Assembly (NCBI RefSeq): GCF_004341625.1
Contig: NZ_SLZG01000002.1
Coordinates: 558,001 to 622,000 of the forward strand
Source of the DNA: Rhizobium sp. BK376
Lineage (GTDB): Bacteria > Pseudomonadota > Alphaproteobacteria > Rhizobiales > Rhizobiaceae
Direction: 5' to 3'
Length of the DNA: 64,000 nucleotides
This document shows positions 35,797-44,389 of this stretch, in pieces. The notes under the pieces are model-generated. The model was not told where the DNA came from. It worked only from the letters and a program-made list of their open reading frames with translations, and did no database searches. How positions within the stretch are numbered: the stretch's first letter is position 1; every line of letters begins with the position of its first letter. Made by a program: the position numbers and the translations under genes.

Positions 35797-37149
35797 GTGT
35801 TGGGTACGACCATGGATATAGGTGCAATGAATAATAGAGGGGCGGCTTTCTTGGGGAATCTCCAGGAAAACACACGCCCACCCAGTGTTCATAATGGTCC
35901 GTCGCAAGCGGCGGGGAGACCCACATATGCTTTTGGGATGCAGGCGTGGAAGCGTCCGATCATGGCGCGCTATTTCAAAGACAGGGATTTCACGTTTATC
36001 CCGCTCCATCTGAGCGAACGCCAGTTAACTGAGCAGTGGCTTAGCAAGATTGATCTGGCCAATCTTCCCGATTTCTTCCTATGGGGTCTCAATGTTCCCG
36101 ACGCGCTTTCGAGTTTTATAAGGCAACATCAGGTCAAGACATTTATCGTCGAAGACGGTTTTCTTCGCTCTTCACGGGCTCATGCCAGCAGGACACCTCC
36201 GCTTTCTCTCACTGTCGACACGCGTACGGCCTATTTCGACAGCCGAACACCGTCCGACCTGGAACACCTTTTAAACACATATGATTTTCAGGCCGACGAA
36301 GCTTTGCTCGACAGAGCGAAAGCCGGAATGTCCGCTCTTCTTGAGACAGGCATCAGTAAATATAACGGAAGCCGGCTGCCGCGGCATCAGGAGCTCTATG
36401 CACCCAAGGACAGCAAGCGAGTTCTCGTCATAGGGCAGGTGGAAGGCGATGCATCGATACGGTATGGATGCTCCACTGTCGTAACCGACGACGATCTTAT
36501 TCGGTTGGCCACTAGTGAGAATCCTGATGCGGAGATTATCTACAAGCCCCACCCTGACGTCCTCAATAAAGTGCGGACTTCGCGTTCCAATCCGGCCAAG
36601 TTCGCGGCGTCCTGCCATGTCCTGACACATAACGTCCCGATAGCACAGGCCCTCGAAACGATTGATCAGGTTTATACGATTACATCGCTTGCCGGTTTCG
36701 AGGCGTTGATGCGTGGCGTGCCCGTTACAGTATTGGGGCTGCCATTCTACGCCGGCTGGGGATTGACCGATGATCGGCAGCAGAGCGATCGGCGCGGCCG
36801 AATACTGACGATCACCGAACTCTTTGCTGCAACCTATTTCTTTTATCCGCTCTATTTTGAACCGGAGACGGGTGCGCAGATCAATTTTGAGGACGTCGTC
36901 GAACTTCTGCAATCCGGCTATGAGGCGAGTTTTCGCTTCGACCGTCCCGCCAGCATGGCCTGGGAGCCCTGGGGACCTTTCGGGTTATTGGGTTGGCGGC
37001 ATTTATTGACCGGGATAGTTGCACCGATTGTTTCGTTGTTGGGAACGAAGGAAGACGCAGAATACTACCGGGCATACCCCATCGACTTCTTTCGAGAGCG
37101 GCCAAGCAAGCACTACCGTATGCTGGGACGACTTCTTTATCCATTTTGA
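35797..37149 (+). CDS. KpsC-like capsule glycosyltransferase, second single-module copy
   Basis: A 450-residue protein with the KpsC signatures VEDGFLRSSRAH, IYKPHPDVLNK, TITSLAGFEALMRGVPVTVL and PFYAGWGLTDD. Like the protein at 24215 it has one transferase module, plus an N-terminal extension and about 100 C-terminal residues. The start is GTG 35797 (AGGA close before it) or ATG 35812. In E. coli one KpsC protein carries two modules, so the two genes here may share the work. It follows the KpsT-like gene by 24 nt. Confidence 0.82.
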   Translation: MLGTTMDIGAMNNRGAAFLGNLQENTRPPSVHNGPSQAAGRPTYAFGMQAWKRPIMARYFKDRDFTFIPLHLSERQLTEQWLSKIDLANLPDFFLWGLNVPDALSSFIRQHQVKTFIVEDGFLRSSRAHASRTPPLSLTVDTRTAYFDSRTPSDLEHLLNTYDFQADEALLDRAKAGMSALLETGISKYNGSRLPRHQELYAPKDSKRVLVIGQVEGDASIRYGCSTVVTDDDLIRLATSENPDAEIIYKPHPDVLNKVRTSRSNPAKFAASCHVLTHNVPIAQALETIDQVYTITSLAGFEALMRGVPVTVLGLPFYAGWGLTDDRQQSDRRGRILTITELFAATYFFYPLYFEPETGAQINFEDVVELLQSGYEASFRFDRPASMAWEPWGPFGLLGWRHLLTGIVAPIVSLLGTKEDAEYYRAYPIDFFRERPSKHYRMLGRLLYPF

Positions 37150-37323
37150 GGCCCAGAGGCCTCGCTACGCCGATATGCTCGGCCAGCGCTCAAGCGCAAT
37201 CCTTGGAATTTTGCGGAAATGCGCGCTCCATTGTTGTGCGATCCACTGTTATCGCTCATAAGTGTTACGTTTCGGCGCATCAAGCCGGGGCGCTGTTATG
37301 GCCGAGTTGGGAATTATCGTGAA

Positions 37324-38658
37324 ATGTCAATGCCCCGGGTAATGGTCGATGGCTATAATCTTGCGCTGGAAAAGGGGACGGGTATTGCGACGTATGCGAG
37401 AAATCTTAGCGCGCAACTCGTTGATCTCGGCCATAAAGTAGATCTTCTCTATGGGGTTCGCTCCTCTGTCGGCCGGAATGACCTGTTAGCCGAAGTGGGA
37501 TTCTTCGACCCGTCGATTCGGCCGGTCAAGACAAGTCAAGTGATCCGTCGCCTCGCAACCTCACCTTGGGGTGTTGCTGCCAGGCGCGTACCAATTACCG
37601 GGAAGGTTATTTCGACAAATATGCGGGAGCGGCTGCCGGCCCACGATCGAATCTACAACTCTCGCGACTTGTATTGGTTCTCCCGGTGGCATTTCCGGGT
37701 TTACGGCCGCTTTTTGGGGACCAATTATGACGATTCCGCGGATATCGCCCATTGGACCTATCCGTTGCCAATCAAGCTGAAGAACGCGGCGAACGTCTAT
37801 ACGATCCATGATCTTGTCCCGCTGCGATTGCCCTACGCGGCGCTAGACAACAAGAAAGAATTCTTTCGGGTCGTAAAACGCATCTGCGATCAAGCCGATC
37901 ACATCGTCACGGTTTCAGAGGCATCCAAGCGTGACATTGTCGATCTGATGGGTGTCGATGAGAGCAGGGTAACCAACACCTATCAGGCGGTGAGCCTGCC
38001 GAAACACATTCTCGACCGGGACGAGAGTGAAGTGCAGGCCGAAGTTCAGTCCATATTCGGCCTAGAGCACAAAAAGTATTTTCTCTTCTTCGGCGCCATC
38101 GAGCCGAAGAAGAATGTGGCTCGGATTTTGGAGGCTTATCTGGCGAGCCAGGTCAAATATCCCTTGGTGGTAGTCGGGCAATTGGTTTGGAAGAATGCCA
38201 ACGAATTGCGCTTGCTTGGAGTGCCTACCGAAGGCTCGTCCAAAGCAAGAGGGAAAGCGCAGACCTTTGATCCCACGTTGACTGTCGTTTCCAGGGCGTC
38301 CTCGGTCATCCGCCTTGAATATTTGCCGCTGAGTTTGCTGACATCCGTCATTCGCTGCGCTCGCGCAGTCGTCTTTCCGTCCCTGTACGAGGGGTTCGGC
38401 TTGCCTATTCTGGAGGCGATGCAATTGGGCACTGCCGTCATAACCGGAAGTGAAGGCGCCAATCCGGAGGTGGCTGGAGACAGTGCCTATATCGTGGATC
38501 CCTACAAGGTCAGTTCAATTGCACAGGCAATCAGAGACCTTGCCAATGACGACGATCTGGTTCGATCATATGAGGCGTTGGGCAGGGAACGAGCCAAGCT
38601 CTTTTCGCCGGAGAAATATCGGGAACGACTGGCCGATCTGTACAATAAAATACGGTAG
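37324..38658 (+). CDS. Family 4 glycosyltransferase
   Basis: About 444 residues, GT-B fold. The start of the fold is VMVDGYNLALEKGTGIATYARNL; the middle shows YTIHDLVPLRLPY and VTVSEASKRDIVDLM; the donor half has FFGAIEPKKNVARILEAY and FPSLYEGFGLPILEAMQLG with the catalytic EX7E. ATG 37324 is taken as the start, since the open frame back to 37219 has no family sequence. It is the second glycosyltransferase of the plus-strand block and probably acts in repeat-unit assembly. Confidence 0.87.
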   Translation: MSMPRVMVDGYNLALEKGTGIATYARNLSAQLVDLGHKVDLLYGVRSSVGRNDLLAEVGFFDPSIRPVKTSQVIRRLATSPWGVAARRVPITGKVISTNMRERLPAHDRIYNSRDLYWFSRWHFRVYGRFLGTNYDDSADIAHWTYPLPIKLKNAANVYTIHDLVPLRLPYAALDNKKEFFRVVKRICDQADHIVTVSEASKRDIVDLMGVDESRVTNTYQAVSLPKHILDRDESEVQAEVQSIFGLEHKKYFLFFGAIEPKKNVARILEAYLASQVKYPLVVVGQLVWKNANELRLLGVPTEGSSKARGKAQTFDPTLTVVSRASSVIRLEYLPLSLLTSVIRCARAVVFPSLYEGFGLPILEAMQLGTAVITGSEGANPEVAGDSAYIVDPYKVSSIAQAIRDLANDDDLVRSYEALGRERAKLFSPEKYRERLADLYNKIR

Positions 38659-38733
38659 CGTGAGTGTTGAAGCAGGAATTATGCCGTCCCGGAGCATCGC
38701 TTGACAAGGCCCGGCAAATGATCGGTTTTTTTC

Positions 38734-39408
38734 ATGACTGATGGGAACTCATCATTGGATGAATTGCTTGCGAAAGCAAAGGACGTTGTTGCGCAGGCAC
38801 CTGATGCACCAATTGCCCCGCTTCTGCTTGGTCTCTGCGACGCTGTTGCGAGATTGCAGGCCGATCAAAGCGAGATGCGCAAGGAGGCGTTTCGAGAGGG
38901 TATTCGCGGTGCGGCCAAGGTCATCCAGAACCGGCAGAAAATGCAGGGATCGATACTCTCCGACATTGTCGCGGAGAATGGAGGCAATGCAGATGTCTTT
39001 GCCCAGGAGGCGGCCAAGGTAGCCAACGTGGCGCCTGTCAAGATCGAGGACCTTCGAAAGCTGCGTCAGAAACTCAACACCGCGTTGGAAGGCAATGACG
39101 AAATCGATGATGAGTTGAAGCGCATCTACTACTCCGTCGTGATGGATCGAAATCCTTCCGCGGCCGACATTCTCCCGCCGGGTTCGCCATCGCGTTCGCT
39201 CGATGTGGCAACGTTCCTGGTCGAGAGGGTACTGTGGGAGGGGTGGTGGACGCTCGGAAATGGTGGAATAAACGTTCCCGAAAAGCCATTGGCAAAAGTG
39301 GGTCGGTATTCCGGCCAGGATTCTCGACCTCAATCGGCAGCCAATCCCGTTCTCACGCTGCTTTCGGCCTGGGTGTTGACCCTGATTGAGACGATCAAGG
39401 GTAAATAG
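38734..39408 (+). CDS. Protein of unknown function in the capsule block
   Basis: A 224-residue soluble protein that I cannot assign. It is largely helical and charged (DELLAKAKDVV, RQKLNTALEGNDEIDDELKR), with a hydrophobic stretch near the C-terminus (PVLTLLSAWVLTLIETI) that could be a short membrane anchor or amphipathic helix. No signal peptide, no enzyme motif. It lies 75 nt behind a capsule glycosyltransferase and before the methyltransferase, all on one strand. Confidence 0.6.
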   Translation: MTDGNSSLDELLAKAKDVVAQAPDAPIAPLLLGLCDAVARLQADQSEMRKEAFREGIRGAAKVIQNRQKMQGSILSDIVAENGGNADVFAQEAAKVANVAPVKIEDLRKLRQKLNTALEGNDEIDDELKRIYYSVVMDRNPSAADILPPGSPSRSLDVATFLVERVLWEGWWTLGNGGINVPEKPLAKVGRYSGQDSRPQSAANPVLTLLSAWVLTLIETIKGK

Positions 39409-39459
39409 GGTAGCCGCATTTCACAGTGGGAAGAAGAACGTCTCGAAGAGGAGAGCTTC

Positions 39460-40188
39460 GTGCCGGATCTGCACTACGAGCATCCGCGGTTGGCGGCGAT
39501 CTACGATCTCGACTCCGGCTGGTCGAAGGATCGTGATTTCTATCTTGCGTTGGCGGGCGCGGGGCGCAAGCGCATCCTGGATCTTGGTTGCGGTACAGGG
39601 CTGCTTTGCGATGCCTACGCAGCTGAGGGACATGATGTGACCGGCGCCGATCCTTCGGCCGCCATGCTCGATGTCGGCCGGCGCAAGCCGAATGGCGACA
39701 AGATCGAATGGGTGCAATCCTTCGCCCAGAATTTTCGGTCTGCAAAACGTTTCGATCTCATCATCATGACTGGTCACGCATTCCAGGTTTTGCTCGACGA
39801 TACCGACGTTCTCGCGACTTTCGCGACAATGCGAGATCATCTGGCGCCCGACGGCCTGATCGTCTTTGAATCCCGCAATCCGGCGATCGACTGGCGCCTG
39901 CGCTGGCATGGCAACGAGGACGAATTCGAGGTGGACGGCTTGGCCATACGACAGACCTGTGAGGTTCTGTCGGTAGCCGGCGACCGCATTGTCTTCGAGA
40001 CGCGCTATGCCTTTCCTGATGAGGTCCTGGTTTCGTTGAGCGAACTTCGGTTTCGCTCTCGGACCGAGATCGAGGCCGGATTGCAGGTATCGGGGCTTCA
40101 GGCGAAGAAGATTTGCGGCGATTGGGACGGTGCCCTCTTTGTCAGCGATTCCTCGGACGAGATGATCTTTTTCGTCGGTTGCGGTTAG
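39460..40188 (+). CDS. SAM-dependent methyltransferase
   Basis: A 242-residue class I methyltransferase. Motif I is ILDLGCGTGLLCDAYA at about residue 45, motif II includes GADPSAAMLDVGR, and FDLIIMTGHAFQVLL marks motif IV. The GTG start at 39460 has GAGGAGAG before it. It ends the plus-strand capsule block and is followed by a strong terminator. A role in O-methylating the capsule or in small-molecule metabolism are both possible. Confidence 0.85.
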   Translation: MPDLHYEHPRLAAIYDLDSGWSKDRDFYLALAGAGRKRILDLGCGTGLLCDAYAAEGHDVTGADPSAAMLDVGRRKPNGDKIEWVQSFAQNFRSAKRFDLIIMTGHAFQVLLDDTDVLATFATMRDHLAPDGLIVFESRNPAIDWRLRWHGNEDEFEVDGLAIRQTCEVLSVAGDRIVFETRYAFPDEVLVSLSELRFRSRTEIEAGLQVSGLQAKKICGDWDGALFVSDSSDEMIFFVGCG

Positions 40189-40211
40189 CCCTCGGTCGTT
40201 TCAATTTCGGA

Positions 40212-40245
40212 GCCCTCGCCTGCAATAGGAGGCGAGGGCGTTTTG
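40212..40245 (+). terminator. Intrinsic terminator closing the capsule block
   Basis: GCCCTCGCCT (40212-40221) and AGGCGAGGGC (40230-40239) form a perfect 10-bp stem with an 8-nt loop, followed by GTTTTG. Confidence 0.85.
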
Positions 40246-40288
40246 TTGACGGTGAGGCCAACGATGCTGCGGTGGCTTGCTCGGCTGC

Positions 40289-41329
40289 TTAGCCGTTGAG
40301 CAAGCCAAGCTGGATCAAGCTTTCGGCGCAGGATATGATCGCCTCTTCCCTCGATCGTGGAGCCCAGCCGAGAAGGCGTTCGGCCTTCTTGCCGGTTGCG
40401 TTCATGTCATAGTCGAGCAGCGGCACGACGGCCTTCAGCTGCGGGTTCGTTTCACCGGCGATGCGCACCTGCTCGTCGGGCCATACTTCCGTCGACACTT
40501 TTTCGGCTGCCTTGCCCAAGCGCTGCTTCAGCAGTTCGGCAACTTCGATCATCCACATGCTCTCGCCCACCGTGGCAAGGAAGCGCTCGCCCTTGGCGGC
40601 GGGGTCGATCATGGCGCGAAGATGCAGATCGGCCACGTCTCGAACATCTACGCAGCAGGAATTGACGTTCAGGCATCCCGGCTGGCCATTCAGCATGTTG
40701 GTGATCAGCCGGATCGAATGGGAGTAGTCTGCGCCCAGAGCCGGGCCGTAGACGGCGACCGGATTGACTGATGCAAGCTCTAGTCCATTGCCTTCCCGCG
40801 CGATGAAGTCCCAGGAGGCGCGTTCCGAAAGGGTTTTCGATTTCTGATAGGGCGCGACGTTGCCGCTCAGGTCGCTCCAGTCGGTTTCGTCGAATGGTCT
40901 GCGGTGATCGGGCCTGTGGCCGACGCCGATCGCGCCGAAGGCCGAGGTCAGCACGACACGTTTCACACCCCCTTCACGCGCCGCGCGGAGAACTCGGAGA
41001 TTGCCGTTGACGGCGGGCTCGATCCAATCCTCCTCGCGGGTCTGATCGCCTGATGGCGTGGGCGAGGCGCCGTGCATGACATAGTCGCATCCTTCTGCAG
41101 CCTCCGACCAGCCGCGGTCCTCGGTGAGATTGGCGACAACGAAGGAGAGCCGATCGCCGGCATCCACGCCGCCCACCTTGAGATGCTGGCGCACCTCCGC
41201 TTCCCGTCCGAGCGAACGGACGGTTGTGCGCACACGATAGCCCGCGTTCAGCAGCACCAGCATGCAATGTTGCGCAATGAAGCCGGTGCCACCGGTCACG
41301 AGTACAAGCCTGTCGGTCATTGATGTCAT
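40289..41329 (-). CDS. NAD(P)-dependent epimerase/dihydroflavonol-4-reductase-like protein
   Basis: A 346-residue extended SDR. The dinucleotide site is VTGGTGFIAQHCM near the N-terminus, the catalytic pair is in YQKSK, and SVNPVAVYGPALG is typical of the dihydroflavonol-reductase-like group. Such bacterial enzymes reduce varied aldehydes or ketones; the substrate is not predictable. It is divergent from an AraC regulator (41412), which is a likely controller. Confidence 0.85.
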   Translation of the reverse strand: MTSMTDRLVLVTGGTGFIAQHCMLVLLNAGYRVRTTVRSLGREAEVRQHLKVGGVDAGDRLSFVVANLTEDRGWSEAAEGCDYVMHGASPTPSGDQTREEDWIEPAVNGNLRVLRAAREGGVKRVVLTSAFGAIGVGHRPDHRRPFDETDWSDLSGNVAPYQKSKTLSERASWDFIAREGNGLELASVNPVAVYGPALGADYSHSIRLITNMLNGQPGCLNVNSCCVDVRDVADLHLRAMIDPAAKGERFLATVGESMWMIEVAELLKQRLGKAAEKVSTEVWPDEQVRIAGETNPQLKAVVPLLDYDMNATGKKAERLLGWAPRSREEAIISCAESLIQLGLLNG

Positions 41330-41411
41330 ACCTCATGATGTTGAATTCGTGCCGCATTTCCGTTGCGGCTTGTCGATGAGGCGAAAGTAGGTGGCGGTGC
41401 CTGGACTGTGA

Positions 41412-42422
41412 ATGCTTGAAAGTACGGGTTGCTTTCGCGATAGTACGAGAATGTTGATCGATCCATTCTCCGAAGTTCTGACACTGACCAATGCCGAGGC
41501 CGTCGTGACGGGCGGGTTCACCGCTGGCGGTCCCTGGGCGATCCGTTTCCCGGCTCGCGAGAAGATCAAATTCTTCGCGGTCGTGAAAGGCAGTTGCTGG
41601 GTAATGCTGGATGGAGAGCCCGATCCGGTTCTTTTCGAAACCGGCGACGTGGGTCTGCTATCGGTTCCGCGAGGCTCCGTTCTCGCCAGCAATCCCGGTG
41701 TCGCCCCTGTCGGGGCGATGGAGCTGTTCACGGGAGCCGGACGGAACCTTGCGACGATCGGTGATGGCAACGACTTCGCCTATATCGGCGGCCACGTCCT
41801 TCTCGATCCGATCCGCGGAAAGCTGTTCGCGGAGATCCTGCCACCGTGGATTCACACGCGGGCGGCATCGCCGCAGGCCGCTGTCTTCCGCTGGCTCCTT
41901 GACCGGCTCATTGAGGAAAGGGATGCAGCCCAGCCGGGCGCGCTTCTCGCCTCCGCGCAGCTGACGCAACTGCTCTTCATCCAGATCCTGCGCTCCCATC
42001 TCGAGACGGCAAGCCTCATGCCCGCCGGCTGGCTGCGCGCGCTCGCCGATCGTCGGATCGCACCCGCGCTCCGGCTGATGCATGGCGATCCGGCCCGGTC
42101 ATGGCATCTGGAGGAACTCGCCAACGCCTGCGCGATGTCGCGAACATCCTTTGCCTTCCACTTCAGGACGGTCGCAGGCGTTGCGCCGCTCACCTATCTG
42201 ACCGAGTGGCGGATGCACCTTGCCGAACGTGCTTTGCGGGAGGAGAGGACGACTGTCGCGACAGTCGCACGCTCGCTTGGCTATGCCTCCGAAAGCGCCT
42301 TCAGCACTGCCTTCAAACGCATCAAGGGCAGCTCGCCGACCGCCTATCGCGCGGCTCTGATTGCTTCGAATTTGAATAGTCCGGGAGAGCCGCGCCCGGA
42401 CGATGTCGCTGATGCCACTTAG
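41412..42422 (+). CDS. AraC family regulator with cupin sensor
   Basis: A 336-residue regulator. The N-terminal ~190 residues form a cupin-like sensor (FFAVVKGSCWVMLDGEP, FETGDVGLLSVPRG), and the C-terminal ~100 residues hold two helix-turn-helix units: WHLEELANACAMSRTSFAF and TVATVARSLGYASESAF, ending AFKRIKGSSPTAYR. The start may be ATG 41412 or ATG 41451. It probably controls the divergent reductase gene. Confidence 0.88.
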   Translation: MLESTGCFRDSTRMLIDPFSEVLTLTNAEAVVTGGFTAGGPWAIRFPAREKIKFFAVVKGSCWVMLDGEPDPVLFETGDVGLLSVPRGSVLASNPGVAPVGAMELFTGAGRNLATIGDGNDFAYIGGHVLLDPIRGKLFAEILPPWIHTRAASPQAAVFRWLLDRLIEERDAAQPGALLASAQLTQLLFIQILRSHLETASLMPAGWLRALADRRIAPALRLMHGDPARSWHLEELANACAMSRTSFAFHFRTVAGVAPLTYLTEWRMHLAERALREERTTVATVARSLGYASESAFSTAFKRIKGSSPTAYRAALIASNLNSPGEPRPDDVADAT

Positions 42423-42477
42423 GCGAGCCAGCCGCCTTTAACATCCATTTTGCCGGTCTATCGGGCCGGGCATCCCC

Positions 42478-43206
42478 TCAAATATAAAGCGGCGCCATCT
42501 TCCGCCAGACGCCTGCGCGGTGAGCGCGGCCGTCCCAGCGATGCAGTTGGTGGCCGACCTGCTTTTCTGCCAGCAAGCGGCTGAGATGGAGATTGTTGTC
42601 AAGGAAGGGATCGGCGTCCCCGATGGTCAGCACGATGTCGATCTGCCGGAGTTTCTCAAGCCGCCAATCGCAATTCAGGCCGGGCAGGAAATGCGTCGGC
42701 GTGTGGAAATAGACGGTGTCGTCGTAATAGCCGTCGAAGAGGTCGCCGAAGGATTCGACCTTCAGCGTCAGGTCGTAGCGGCCGGAGAAAGCGACGAGCT
42801 TGCGGAAGAGATGCGGATGGCGGAAGACGAGGCTGGCCGCCTGATAGGCGCCGAGGCTGCAGCCCTGCACGATGGTGCAATCGTTAGGGTTCTTCTCAGC
42901 CATCAGCGGCAGGACTTCATTCAGGATATAGTTTTCGAAGGCCTCGTGGCGGCGGATGCGCTCGGCGGGGTGGCGGTGCGATCCGTAGAAGGTCTCGGTC
43001 GCGAGGCCCTCGATGCAGTAGAGCTGCAGGTAACCGGCCCGCAGTTTGTCTGCGAGACTGGCGACGATACCGAGCTGTTCATATTCCCAAAAGCGCCCGT
43101 CGCGTGTCGGAAACATCAGCACCTTGGCTCCGGTATGGCCGAAAACAAGAAGCTCCATGTCCCGCTGCAGGCGATGGCTATACCAACGCAGATATTCGCG
43201 GTTCAT
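42478..43206 (-). CDS. Alpha/beta-hydrolase, esterase D-like
   Basis: A 242-residue hydrolase. The nucleophile elbow is GCSLGAYQAA, a later Asp lies in TIGDADPFLDN, and the His in DGRAHRAGVWR completes a plausible triad. Proteins of this group act as esterases on small or cell-envelope substrates; the substrate is unknown. It overlaps the next esterase gene by 4 nt and the two form an operon. Confidence 0.8.
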   Translation of the reverse strand: MNREYLRWYSHRLQRDMELLVFGHTGAKVLMFPTRDGRFWEYEQLGIVASLADKLRAGYLQLYCIEGLATETFYGSHRHPAERIRRHEAFENYILNEVLPLMAEKNPNDCTIVQGCSLGAYQAASLVFRHPHLFRKLVAFSGRYDLTLKVESFGDLFDGYYDDTVYFHTPTHFLPGLNCDWRLEKLRQIDIVLTIGDADPFLDNNLHLSRLLAEKQVGHQLHRWDGRAHRAGVWRKMAPLYI

Positions 43207-44168
43207 AACACCTGGAAGAAGTGACCCACTTTCCGACGGAGATCAGCGTTCTGTTCTCCGCTACCAGGATAATCGAAGTGGCCAGCGTCCAGGATGAAGA
43301 TTTCGTTAAAGTTTGATTGCGGAATTGCGTCGGCGACCGCGAACTGGCAGGGCGGCGCAACAGCCGGATCGAAGAGGGCGACAGCGACAAGCATCGGTAT
43401 CTTGATCCTTTCCGCAGCACTCGCCGAATCGAACAGGCGCAGGGTTTCGAACACGCTGCCGTGGGTCTTCTGGTAGGTCTGGACGGAATCGGCGCTGCCG
43501 ACCGTCGGCAGGCTCAGCCACAGTTTCCTTTGTCCAAAGGTCGGCACGACGAGATGGCCGCGAGTGATGCGGTCGTCGAAGGGGATGGCCAGCGCGCCGA
43601 TGCCGCCGCCGAAGCTGATGCCGCTATAGCCGATATGGCCTGACAGCCAGGGATAGAGCACGAGTAGTGTCGAGACGGCGATCCAGAGGTCGTCGACGCA
43701 GCCGCCGATAATGTAATCGTCCGGCTTGTCGATGCCGTAGAGGACGTGGCCGCTGGCGTCCGCCGGGATCGGTGGACAGGCGCTGAGTGACAGGCCGCGA
43801 GCGCAGGGGAAAAGGACTGCCGTCTCCTCGACCGGCAGATCGAAATCCGGCTGGTCGCGCCCGCCATAGCCATGTCCGACGACGAGCCCGCGACGCACCG
43901 GCTTGTCGCGTGGCAAAAGCAACCAGCCGCCGATCTTGAAGGAGCCGGTCGACATGTAGGTGATATCGAGAACTACCCAGCCGGGGTGCTCGAGCTTGCT
44001 TTTGCGAAGCACCGGCTGCGGGTCGGTTGCGAGAGCCCGGCTATATCGTTTCTGCCAGAAATTGTCGAAACCAGGCGGCTCCTCTGGAGGCTCGACCGCG
44101 AGAAGCTGTTCGAGCTTCATGCCGTAGGTGGGGTCGAAGGGGAAGGGGTGTGTTGTCGGAACGCTCAT
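43203..44168 (-). CDS. Acetyl xylan esterase/cephalosporin-C deacetylase-like protein
   Basis: About 321 residues of the AXE1 family. The nucleophile is in GYSGISFGGGIGAL, with Asp in AVALFDPAVAPP and His in DAGHFDYPG. These enzymes remove acetyl groups from oligosaccharides or antibiotics. Starts at ATG 44168 or ATG 44222 are both possible; the first matches homologue length better. It is coupled to the esterase gene behind it, so both may act on one substrate. Divergent from the BenE-type transporter. Confidence 0.8.
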   Translation of the reverse strand: MSVPTTHPFPFDPTYGMKLEQLLAVEPPEEPPGFDNFWQKRYSRALATDPQPVLRKSKLEHPGWVVLDITYMSTGSFKIGGWLLLPRDKPVRRGLVVGHGYGGRDQPDFDLPVEETAVLFPCARGLSLSACPPIPADASGHVLYGIDKPDDYIIGGCVDDLWIAVSTLLVLYPWLSGHIGYSGISFGGGIGALAIPFDDRITRGHLVVPTFGQRKLWLSLPTVGSADSVQTYQKTHGSVFETLRLFDSASAAERIKIPMLVAVALFDPAVAPPCQFAVADAIPQSNFNEIFILDAGHFDYPGSGEQNADLRRKVGHFFQVL

Positions 44169-44389
44169 AGGTTCGTTTTTCCGCGAAAGGACCGGCAATG
44201 CAAGACAGTCATGTCTGTCCAAGCGGACAAAACTACGTCATCTGCCCCCGGATCAGAGCGAAAAGTGCAATGGGCCTAGGGCAATAAAGGCCGATATAAC
44301 GCCAATTCGGGCGGGATCAGAGCTTGCGCAGCCTGTCTCCGTCATGCTCCATGACGTTTCCTTTTTTCCCATCCAGTCGTTCGCCCGCC

